Below are positions 43,012-53,556 of a DNA stretch of 54,785 nucleotides, one piece after another. How positions within the stretch are numbered: the stretch's first letter is position 1; each line of letters begins with the position of its first letter. Under the pieces are notes generated by a model. It had not been told where the DNA came from. It did not search any database and saw only the letters and a program-made list of their open reading frames with translations. Position numbers and translations under genes: made by a program. This stretch comes from Gonium pectorale (Eukaryota; Chlorophyta; Chlorophyceae; Chlamydomonadales; Volvocaceae), in assembly GCA_001584585.1 (NCBI GenBank), contig LSYV01000040.1, positions 119,192 through 173,976 of the forward strand, given 5' to 3'.

Positions 43012-46000
43012 ATGGCGTTTTCATTCGGCAGCACTCCTGCGTTCGGTGGTGGTGGGCTCTTCGGCACGACGGCTCCCGCGTTTGGCGCTTCTACAGCACC
43101 TGCCTTCGGTGCTAGCTCAGCGCCGGCCTTTGGGGCAAGCACAGCTCCAGCATTCGGCACTGGCTCCGCTCCGGCCTTTGGTGCTCCAGCGCCTGCCCCT
43201 GTGTTCGGTGCAAGCACAGCCCCTGCTTTCGGGGCCACGCCCGCACCCGCGGCATCCCCCTTTGGGATGGCCCCAACATCGGCACCTACCGCAAGCCCCT
43301 TCGGGACCACGGCGCCGGCGTTCGGTGCCACGGGCTTGTTTGGCCAGCCGGCGGCTTCGGCGCCAGCCACGTCTAATGCCCTGGTTCCGGCGGGGGGGCT
43401 TTTCGGCGCGCAGCCGCAGCAACAGGGCCAGCAGCAGGCGGCACAGGCTCGGCCCGGGCTGAACTACAAGACAAAGTTTGAGGAGCTCCCGCCACAGATG
43501 CAGCAGGAGCTCCAGCGGATACAGTAAGTGTGAGCGTGCTGGGCCTCAACACAGGGCGAATCAGCGTAAGCAGCAATGCGTTTGGATTCCCACGTCATAC
43601 CCTTGTTATTGTTGTCTTGTGCCTAAACGGCCACCACTTGCCCATAGAGCATGGCTGCTGCCTTCTGTAACCCCCTCCCGCTCCTACAATTTGGGTAAGA
43701 AACGGTGTTGCGGGTCTTACTCAGTGTGGACAATGTACCACACTGCATTATCCGGCTGCTAATGAAGCCCTCCCCTTCCATGCGGTCCTGCCTGGCCCAT
43801 AGGCAAGAGATCAGCTCCTATCGCGACGAGTGCAAGGCGCTAGACAACGACGAGCGGTTGCACGATACCGTTAGCGTTAAACAGGTGCGGTCGGGCCGGG
43901 CAGCCGCATGTTGTACGGCATGTACGGCTTTTGTGGGCGCGGGTATGGGCACGGAGGAGGAGCGGCATCCATGGCGTCTGACCCGTCGACCCGATCGGAA
44001 CACCCGTTCCAGTCCCATTGCAGTGGGAAGAGCAGAACTCGCTGCAGGGCTGAAGTGCACGGGCTGGACTGGCCTTGATGGGGAGCCTGCTGCCGCGCAT
44101 TGAGCTCGTGCACCCCTGAATGACCGCGTTGATGAGGAGCCCTTGTCATTAGGGCTGTGACAGGCATGTCACGGCAGATGTGCCCCTCACGTAATCCATC
44201 CTCCGCCAGAGCCTGGAGTCCGAGACGGCGGCTCTCCGCCAGACGCTGCGCAGCCTCTACCAAGCCGCCGTGGCGGACGAAGAGGGCCTCATGGCGTTCA
44301 GGGAGGTGAGGCTGTCCGCTAGAGGACGACAGGACACTAGCTGCCCCGCGGCAAGATGGAAGTGGAGTGGCCTGCGGGGTGGTCCGGTCTGAGGTGTTCA
44401 CGTTGGCATGGTGGGCTTGCATCTCAGACGTGGGAAAGGGGCCCCAGGAGTTCCGCCGCTCCCGTAGCATGCTGCCTGGTGTCCAGGGTCGCAGCAGGGT
44501 GCAGAGTGCAGAGGGCTCGGGATGCCTCGGTATACATGACGCGATCATGTTGAGACGCTCGTCCCAGACGTCGTTGATTGGGAGCTGGTCCTGGGCCGGC
44601 CTTGTCGCTGTCGGGGCCAAGTGCCAAGTCTCGCCGTTGTTCAAAGCGGGGCGCCCCCCTCTTAGGGCTCTTACCGCTGCACGCCCGTCGCCCCAATGCT
44701 CGCCCATTCTCGTCCTACCCTACGGCTACCTGCCACGCCCCGAGGAATCATTTGGACGGCTCGGCACACAGCATGCGCATGCGGCATGCGATGTACGTCA
44801 GCAGCTTGGCCCCGTGGCTCCGCTCCCCACAGCGCGTGATGGTACTGCTGAGGAGCACCGAGACTGCGATCCGCCTCTATCAGCGGTCGCGGCTCTGGCG
44901 AGAGGTCTCGACGGCGTCAGGTGAGCTGAAGGCCATGGGGCCTGGAAGTTGGACCTGCCCGGGGACACCAGCACCGAATGCCGACGACGCAGAACCACGT
45001 CAAAGCAGGCGTGTGCAGATTGCACCTCATGCGGCCTGTTGAGGCGCCATGCCGAGGCGTGCGCCTCCGGGGCCCCTCATCTACGGCCAAATGTAGCCCG
45101 TCACCTAACCCTTTCTCCCAGCGCCACGCCACGTTTCCCGTCTATTTCGCTACCTCCCCTACGCTTCACCGCTGTGCCTCGTGACGTTGCCCATATCGCG
45201 TCGTCTGCCATCCAATACTGTCTTTGCAACCCTTACGTTTACCTCCTCAACCTCGCCACCTTCGTCGCGCAGGCGCCCCCAACCAGGCCGCGCTGCTGGC
45301 CTCCCAGGCGGTGCAGGAGCAGATTTCTGCACCCGTGCAGCTGCCCAACCCCTTCCTGGGGCTGGCGGTGCGCGGGTTCAACGACGCACTGGAGCAGTAC
45401 CACAAGTACGCCGGGATTTGGGGTTCGGGACGCTGGGGAAAGGAGGCTGGTGCGCGCCGACCGGGACAGGGGCCGGCAGGGAAGCCGGTGGCATGCGGAT
45501 GGGGGCGGGGACGGTGCGAGGTCGATCACCGACGCCGTCTGGCGTTGAGAGAAGTGGGTGGGTAAGGAGGGTTGAAGCCAGCAGGAGCAATGTCCAATGT
45601 GCCGTGTGCAAGGCCGGCTGTGCGCGCCTGCGCGAGGGCATTCTAGGAATGGCTGCGCGCGGCACTCTTGAGACAGCGCTTTCAGCCGCCCCCGGGTCAC
45701 GCCGGGAAGAGTGCAACGTCTGGACCTTCTTGCGTGCGCGTGTGCCTGACGGCTCGGCCCGTGGCCCTCGGCCCCTTAGGTGCATCTCGGAGCTGGAGCG
45801 TGTGCTGCCCGCCTCGGGCGCTGGCGTAGGCGGCGGGGCTGACGAGGCGGCGGCGGTGTCGGGTCTGCCGACGCTGGTGTCTCACATGCACGACTACTTT
45901 GTGCACGTGGCGGCGCGGCTGGAGAGGCTGCATGGCGAGGTGAGAGGCTTCATGACCAGTGATAACGATACGATACACTAGGATGTGGAATGGTGTGATG

Positions 46001-47179
46001 GCGGCTAATGCGCAGCTCGGCCGGACTGGCTTGCGTGAGCGCCTTTGGCGCGGCGGGCTGAGTGCCACGCCAAGTTGGCGAGCGAATCGCAGTGCCGCTT
46101 TGGCGGCGCGGGTGTCCATGCACTTGAGAGTGCACCGCTGTCGGTCCGCGTGGAACCGTTGCCCATCAGAAGCAGTGCATGTGAGACCATGGGGACGCCA
46201 GGATACGGGAAGGCAGCACAGTCAAAACACGGTGGTGGCGATCACAGCTGCCTTGCAGCCAATGTCTCGGAGGGGGGCGTTACAGCGCTCTGCTACAGCC
46301 GATTTACGCTCGGCCGTGCTTGTTCGATGTCGTTTCCATGCCCCGGGTGTCGTGCCCTCCCTTTCGTTCACTCCTTCTGATCTGTCTCATGCGGCCAAAG
46401 CTCCTTCGTCAAACCTATTGTTTTAATTTCCGTGTGAACGCTGACTTGCCCTGTTAGGTCGGCCGCGCCCGGGAGGCCTACCTGGCCCAGCGGCGCGCGC
46501 GGGGCGACTATTCAGACCCCTTCGCGGACGCGCGGCCGCTACACCACATGTCGGCGGGGCCCACCGCCAGCAAGCCCGGTGGTTTGGGGCTCGGCGGCGC
46601 AGGCGGAGCACCGGCGGGCGCAGGCTTCTACAGCTTTGGAGGGCCAGCGGCGAGCGGCGCCGGCCCAGGCGCGAGCGGGGCCGGCGGTGCAGGCGGTGGG
46701 TCCAGCGCGTTTGGCGGCGCGGCGAGCAGCGTGCCGGCGTCGCCTGCGCCGGCGGGCGCGTCTGCGGGCGGTGCGCCGGCGAGCGGTGGACTCTTCGGTG
46801 AGTTCGCCTGGTCCGGAGGGCCTCAAGCCGCGGACATCAGAACAGCTTTCACTTCATAATATAGAGTGCCTTCCCGTACGGAATGCATGTTTATTTTTCG
46901 ACAGTTGGGTATCTCTTTGGTCCTGCAACAGTGTCGGGCTCCATCACGCAATCCGTACCTATGCGCATTGTTGCACCCTTCGGTCCATGTCCTCCGGCAG
47001 GCATGACTCCCGGGCCCTTGGGCGCTGCCACGAGCCCCTTCGGTGCGCCAGCCGCTGGCGGCGCGGCTAGCCCCGCTCCGTTTGGCACCCCTCTGATGGG
47101 CTTCGCGGCGATGCAGCCGCAGCAGCCACAGCGCGTGAACAGCAGCCGCGCAGGGAGCAGCAGCAGCAAGAAGCGGTGA
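43012..47179 (+). CDS. NUP58: Nucleoporin NUP58 (p58/p45)
   Basis: Central-channel FG nucleoporin that works with NUP54 and NUP62. Exons: 43012-43523, 43803-43884, 44210-44305, 44833-44920, 45273-45405, 45780-45939, 46458-46797, 47001-47179; all phases close at 529 residues. Residues 1-145 carry about 16 FG dipeptides (mostly AFG). The structured part begins LPPQMQQELQRIQQEISSYR and DECKALDNDERLHD, then SLESETAALRQTLRSLYQ, LLRSTETAIRLYQRSRLW, PNPFLGLAVRGFNDALEQYH joined to KCISELERVL, LVSHMHDYFVHVAARLERLH, and REAYLAQRRARGD...DPF. This order matches plant and animal NUP58. The exon-5 donor inside CACAA|GTACGC was chosen because it alone restores the ALEQYHKCISELE helix. The C-terminal 170 residues are Gly/Ala/Ser-rich with scattered FG. 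Confidence 0.93.
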
Positions 47180-48049
47180 GCCGGCGGCTCAGTTCCCTGC
47201 CGGGTTGTGCCATCGGTGGAGTGCCTGCGATAAGGAGCGCCGAGCTGTGCGGAGCGGCGGTAAAGGAACGGTTGCGTATAGAAACTAGGAGCAGAAGCGC
47301 TGAGCCGGGGGTTCCACTGCAGGTTAGGAAAGTCGAAGTGTCTTTCACAGCTTTACTAATTGTGGCTGCGCACCATGCCACTCGGCGGAGATGGAGGCTG
47401 TGACGAGATTCTGGCGTGCACTCGCTGCTGTGATGGGAGGCTCGAGGAGTCAGATCGTCGACATATGGCGGTCCAGAGCGGCTTCAAGCATGGGCGGTGC
47501 TTTGGGTGCAGTGTATCGTAATGCCCCCAGGTATCGGTCTTGACGTATACTAGCTGTTGCTGCGGGTTAGCAGGGAGGACGTGGTACGGCTCGTGCTTGG
47601 CCGCAGCAGCGCTTTGGGCGAAGCAGGATTGCCTCGGCATCCGATGCAGGCATCACTCTTGATAGATGCCTCTGATGCTCGTTTCAAGGGCTGCATGGCG
47701 CCACAAGGTTTCAGCAGGTGACATCAATTGCCAGTTGGCTGCGGTCAGTCGGCTCAAACAAGTACCTCGCCCTTGTCGCGAAGTCACGGTGTGCACACGT
47801 GTCTTAGTGATCGGGCATTTGGCGGATATTTGCTTGCGCAAATAAGGCCCCCTTTGTCCAAGGGCCCACTTTGAAAGTACAGCCGATCCGATGGCTGTGG
47901 CAGGCCGAGGCGTAAACAAGTGTGGACACAAGCCTGGGGCTGTAGGGATACCGGTAGGTTAGATTGACTCGACAATATGCTGACGTTTGGGAGGGGGCGT
48001 GCTGCGGTCGATAATCGTGGCGGTAGCTCATTACGACGAAGGAGCCTCT

Positions 48050-48073
48050 CACCGGACGAGTCACCGGACGAGT
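48050..48073. repeat. 12-bp tandem duplication
   Basis: CACCGGACGAGT appears twice back to back in intergenic DNA. Confidence 0.85.
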
Positions 48074-48206
48074 CACCTCTGCAAATCAAGATGCCTTGCA
48101 CGCAGGAAAGATCCGAGGCGATGACCGTCAGCAGCGGCGCCGACGCTGACGCCGGACAATACTACCGTACTACAATTCGCACGACCGCGACCAGAGAGGA
48201 TTTGTA

Positions 48207-48782
48207 TTGAGTATCTGTATCTGTAACAAGAGCCGTGGAAACGCTCCGACCGCAGCCGCAAGATGCCGAAAGGTGCTGCTGCCGGCCTTCCACGCGGCCG
48301 GTGCTAAGTACGACATCTGCGGCGCACGTATCCCCAATTGCAGCGTTTCCATTTTGCAGCACTTTCAGTTCGATTATGGTGCCAACTACGGCGTGGCAGC
48401 GGTGCAGCTGACGCGCAACGGCAGACCCACGGGTCGCCACAATGCAGGCGGCGGCGCCGCCGACATCATGTACAGCATATGCCTCGTCAGTGAGATTGGC
48501 CGGTCTCAGGCCGCCGCGACAGCACCGTACTCGGCCCTACTAGAGCTCGACTCGTACAGTGCCGCCGACGACGCTGACACTACCGCCAACTTGGTGATGA
48601 CGAGGAAAAGGACGCGCACGAAGACGAGGATCACCTGGGGCACTGTCGCAGATGACGGCAGCGCCGCCGCAGCGGCAGAGCCCGCCAGCCCTCGCGAGGA
48701 GCGCGGTGCACGTGACCGCCTGGGCTCGGACGCGCTCCTTGGGCTCACGGCAGAGCGCAGCGGCTGCGTGAAAAGAAGCTGA
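48207..48782 (+). other. Doubtful open reading frame, no ATG
   Basis: The + strand stays open for about 190 codons with mixed composition (KYDICGARIPNCS, FQFDYGANYGVAAVQL, DIMYSICLVSEIG). That is less shadow-like than neighbouring frames. It has no ATG at its left end, no obvious splice partner and a TGTAA inside it. It could be part of an unrecognised gene, a decayed element or chance. No function is proposed. Confidence 0.25.
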
Positions 48783-49108
48783 GGAACGCAGCGGCCTTGA
48801 GGCGTTGAAGACTCGGGAAAGCAGCCGTGCCGCATGGTGAGACGAATCCAACACAAGAGCATTGCATCCTGATACTCCCTTAATCTCGCAGCTTCATTGA
48901 AATCTCACTTCTTGATCTTGCGCTCTTGACACACTGGTAGGCCAGGTAAAGGACCACCAGAGATCTTGCCTCAGGTGCCGAGACAGCGGTACTGGAGGTG
49001 TTTTCTGAAACAGCTACCACAGGTGTGAGGCCTCCACCTTCGTGACGAGCTTTGTGACTCATTGGCGAGTTCCTACCGGTAGTAGTTCAGCGTTGGCGAT
49101 GCAATTCC

Positions 49109-49140
49109 AGTAGCTATAGCTGTACTAAGCTACAGCTACT
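49109..49140. repeat. 12-bp imperfect inverted repeat
   Basis: AGTAGCTATAGC (49109-49120) pairs with GCTACAGCTACT (49129-49140) with one mismatch and an 8-base loop. Confidence 0.75.
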
Positions 49141-50124
49141 ACTACAGCTGCGCTGTCTGCGCATGCCCGCACCAGCCCTAATGGTACATGGCAGGCTAGG
49201 TTGCATACGGCATAGACAGTTGTGTATGTGCCGTTGAGACTCGTCCCATACTTGGCCGTTCACACATGGCATTTTCGCGCATTTCCTTTTGTTTGATGGC
49301 TGATGGATGCTGTCTTGGCTGTTTGGGCCTCGGGGCAGTGCGCTTCCTGCGGCGAGCCCCGCACTGTGAGCTTTCGGAAACTCGTGCTCGCAGATGGGAC
49401 ACTCCGGCGGGTGGACGTTTGGATGCCCGCATGTTTCAAGTACGGACGACCTTGATTTCAGCACTGAGGGCAGCTGACTGGGCCTGGCGTGCATGAGTCG
49501 GTTATCACCTTGGCACTGCCTTTCCTGTGGCGCTGGGCACACCACACGCTGCTTTGCTATTGAAATGGTTGCTGCTGGTGATGGCAAATGCTGGACTCAA
49601 TATGGGCCATGTGGGCTTTCTGGCGGCGGCTCAGGCCCTTGGAATAGCCCAGCCCGGGCACACGTACAGCCAGTACCCGGTATGATGTCGGTGTAGTGCC
49701 CGCACTCCGCATTCCGCACCGGTCGGGTGAAAGAGCGCCCGCGCCATGCCCTCCCTTACGTGCTGGACTAGTTTCGTTTAGTCGCTTACTTGCCATACAG
49801 CATGTACGTTGTTGGTGTGATGATTGTCATATTGCAGTTATCATGTTCGTTGCTGGGTTGTTTAATTGCTAGGCCTTGGCGCTAATGGTCGCCCACTATC
49901 CATCTGGCCTGTAGGCAGCTTTTGTCCTGTTTATCTTACTTAACTCAGAATAAATACTATTGGAAGCCAGTTGAAACAGCGGGAACACCACGGCCGGCTC
50001 TGCGACGGAGGTACGGATGTACGGGTTAGGTAAGGCCTGGGCAGCGGACACTGTATGACACCGTCAGTCCTTGTTCAAATAATACAGCCGTCATCTCCTA
50101 TGCCTCAACCAAAACATAGGTGCG

Positions 50125-51661
50125 ATGACTGAGGCCGCAGGTAGTGCGGTCAAACAATTCCTTGAGACAAGAGATCTTGCGTTATTAAACTCAGGCCTTT
50201 TATTCCCCAAAACTACTCACTTTCCGGAGTCGCAGCACTACTTTGCTGTTCAGTGGTTTATGTGGCTCGGCTGCGTACCCTGCATAGCGCCGATAGCGAC
50301 ATTCAGTCCGGAGGCCCTGTTCCCCAATTTTTCGCTGGAGGTACGTTGGTGTTGAGGCTTCCGACACGCCACGCGCCGACGGTTGCTTTACACGCTGCGC
50401 ATACAATCAAATTATAACGTGCAGCTGTTCGCGGACCGCATCGAGATCACGTTTCCGGTGAACTACTGCTGCCATGTGTCGGTCAAGCGGGAGAAGCTGG
50501 AGCTGGACCGGGTCATGGATGTCACGCTGAATAACGACAAGTACTACAAGCCGTTTGGGCTCAAGCAGGTGCGGAGTGCACAGGGCTGGCGGGGGTGCCT
50601 TGACAAGCACGCGGGTGTTGCGCTGAACCTGTTGGAGCCGAAAGGCTCCAACAAAGTTCCTGGCTGGCGGTTGGAATGCAGCACATGTCCCCTCTCAGGT
50701 TGCTTCCGTCCTGCAGAGTGGCGCGCGCTTGCCCCAGCGCCCGCCCGCCCCGCCCACGCTCACTCAGCTCTGGCAGTCAGCCCGCGGTCTGGGGCCCCGC
50801 CCCGTTGGGCATACTGAGACCATTGGCGCGTCTCCCGCAGATCGATGTGTGGGCGTACGGGGATGACCGCAAGACGGGGCCCAGCGCCTCGATACCCTGG
50901 ATCGCGGACGCCGACCAGGTACGCAATGATTACCACACTGTGCAACCACCCCGCTTGCTGCAGGGCAGGGCCGGGCCATGCACGCGGGACACAGGACGTG
51001 GCAGAGGCGGCCAGTGCTGATCATGTCCTCAATACCGTGGTTCGCTGGCGCGGCGGGCCAGGGGGTGCAACAGGGAACATTGTTCACTCGCGCGGCGGGC
51101 CCGGCGGGCCTGGAACCGTACATGGGCCGGACCCACCACGGGGACGGGCGGCGGGTTGTGGGAGCGCGTGGCGTCACCCGAGGCCGCCGACTGCTTGTCG
51201 AAAGGGTGCGACGGGTTGTTTGCCGCCCCAGTCTGTGAGGGGTCCTCGGCGGGAGCCACGCAACAGGTCAACATCGCACCCTGGGCTCGGCTCCCCGCCA
51301 TGCATCATGGCATCTCCAGTGGCTTCCGGTACCGGTATTCGGCATCAGCCCCATTCGTCCCCCTACTCCATCCCGGTGCCGCGTCGGTGTCCCTCTCTAC
51401 CCTTGGCATTGAAGTGCCCCACCCTACCCCATGTGCCGCTGCCAGGCCCGGGAGGCGATCCAGCTGGCAATCAGCCTGCGCAAAGCAGCCACGGGCCGAG
51501 TGCCTTGGCCGCCCGACGCCATATCCGCCTCCCTGGAGGAGGTCCCTGCCGCCTCCGCCGGGGCCAGAGGTGACGCGGGTGGGGCCCCGGCAGCGCGGGC
51601 GGGCGGCGGCGTGGCGGCGGCAGACGTGCGGCCGGAGGTGGTGGACGCCCCTGCCCGATAG
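50125..51661 (+). CDS. Small membrane protein with bacterial PH (bPH2/DUF304-like) domain
   Basis: Function unknown. Exons: 50125-50340, 50425-50568, 50841-50918, 51446-51661; phases close at 217 residues. Residues about 40-62 are hydrophobic with Trp, Cys and Pro (AVQWFMWLGCVPCIAPIATF), a likely membrane segment. Residues about 72-150 fit the bacterial PH-like pattern: RIEITFPVNYCC, then KLELDRVMDVTLNN and YYKPFGLKQIDVWAYG, followed by DADQAREAIQLAISLRKA. The last is the helix that typically closes such domains. The C-terminal ~50 residues are Ala/Gly/Pro-rich. An upstream non-coding exon is possible, since an acceptor-like ATAG lies just before the ATG. The family assignment rests on pattern only. 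Confidence 0.6.
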
Positions 51662-53556
51662 CACGACCGCGCTACGGCACAGTCGAAGCGACGCCAGGAG
51701 GGCGCACGGTCAGGGGAGCACAGGGGCAGGGGCAGGGGCAGGCCTATGCGCGTTGTCCCTGCATCCTGCCCCGGCGACCGTGCGCGGCCGGCTTCGTCAG
51801 TATGTGCCGATAGCTGCGCTGCGGCTAACTCCTGGCCGTGTCTGAGCGTCCGGGGCCAAGCCGTGGCGGGCGGGATGGGGGCGGGTCTGTACTGCAACCA
51901 TCATCCAGAAGCAGCCCTAGAGCCCGTGCCTAGAGCCCCTGGCGACACGCTCAGAATAAGGCTGTCCTCGGGCTCATTTTCTGTAGACGCAACGTACCCA
52001 GGCCCAGGCCCAGGGGCTGGAGCCTCCAGGTTGCACGATCGGACTGCAAGGCGGTGCTCCGACGTTGGCGTGCACGTCATGCCCGCTCGGGACAGCATAA
52101 TATAATGCAGCTCTCGCACACTTACGTGTTACACATGTCGGCGCATAATAGCGTGCTCCCGCAGCCCTTAAGAGTTTGCGGTTACGTCAGGCACCTGCAG
52201 TACTTCCCTGAGTCCTCCGCTGACACGTTCGGGTGTCGGCGCGGACAATGTGCGTTTTCCGGTGATTAGCTGTTGGTGGCGGCATTGTGGCGGGCCAGTG
52301 CGTAGTGGATAGGGTGGCGCAGGGGGCAGGTCCTGAGGTGTAGCGACTGGTAACCTTCTTCATGCGAGTAGGGTCATTCATTGCCCGTATCACGTTGTGC
52401 ATCAACGTTCGTTTATTTGCTGGCGACCCGTGACTACCGGTACGTGCAGGGGTGTGCCATGGTATGCTGTCGTACCTCCGTGTTGCTCGTGCAAACTTCA
52501 AAACGTGTAGCAACGAACGCTGTGCCGGAGAGGCTTGAATGGCCGTGCCGGGTGCGCAGGATTCTACCGGTATGCACGGTCTAGGGTGCTGCAGGATCCC
52601 GTCAGACGCCGCGTGCTGCTGACACCGCCGTGCGCGTGCTCTGTTGTTGGTTGAACTGAGTGGCGTAGTTCGTGGAGCCCTGTACCGGTTCAGCGGTGTT
52701 TCAGCCAGCGTTTTGGGCCCCAAGCTCGAGCACGCGCTACGGCGCTAGTGGTTTCGATGCCGGCGAGAGGGGAGTCCAATGAGAGTGATTGGGAACGGAC
52801 CGGTGGCCGTCGGGCCGTCTTGGCAAGCGGTAACGGACAACGAACAACTGCGGCATCTAGTGATTCGCAGCAGGCAACGGTGTGTGGGAGGAATTTCGTT
52901 GTGCTTCTGGGTGAATGCACTATGGACGAATCATTTGGTATCGACGCTTGCGTGAGGCAGCATGCTCAAAGCTCAATGCATCCGGGGTTGCGTATGTGTG
53001 CGTACGGGGCTGGTCGCACGTTCATATCCTTCTTCTTCACCATGGAAGGCCCGACTGTAAAGCCGGCGGCGCACGGCGACCTGTCCAACAAGCACACCTG
53101 CTTATAACGACCAAGACTTCAGCTCCCAACCTGCGCACCAGTACGACAACATCCAAACCAGAAAGAGTATCCTACAGCTGCGCATACCTGTCTATACCTA
53201 AATGGTGCGGCCGTTTCTCGTCACACTGCCCGTCTGCCCCATCGCCATGCCACACAGCCAAAAGAATACCCAAGGAGCGGATTGACCGGCCCACGAAGCT
53301 GCATGGGCGCCTTGAGGTCACCACCCCCTCCGTGTGCTCAGCCATGCAGTCTTCATCCTGGGCCCGCGTACACAGCCCGGCCAGGAAGGTCACTGGCGCG
53401 CAGGGCAGCGCTGCGGCAGAGCGGAGCGGCCCGCTCCAGCCGCCAGGCGGAGCGCGGCTAGCCTGATAAGGTAGGGCGCGGCAAGCTACCACGCCGCCAC
53501 GCTGAGTGCGCTCCGCCTGGCAGCAGCGGAGCCCGGGCAACGCGACCAGCGTCCGC
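51662..53556. other. Convergent intergenic region, 1.9 kb
   Basis: Lies between two 3' ends. A (GGGGCA)n run is near 51719-51738. A + TGTAA is at 53056-53060. Frames of up to 178 codons show no domain and no codon bias. Confidence 0.45.

Larger units (their letters stand above)
47180..50124. other. Intergenic region NUP58 to bPH2-like gene
   Basis: 2.9 kb. A TGTAA at 48222-48226 may end the NUP58 3' UTR about 1 kb after the stop. A 12-bp tandem duplication (48050-48073), a hairpin (49109-49140) and a doubtful open frame (48207-48782) are the only features. AT content rises over the last 200 bases, consistent with a promoter. Confidence 0.5.

Noticed and set aside
52748..53107. 119-codon + frame
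   Set aside because: No domain, no splice partner, and it contains TGTAA; treated as intergenic.
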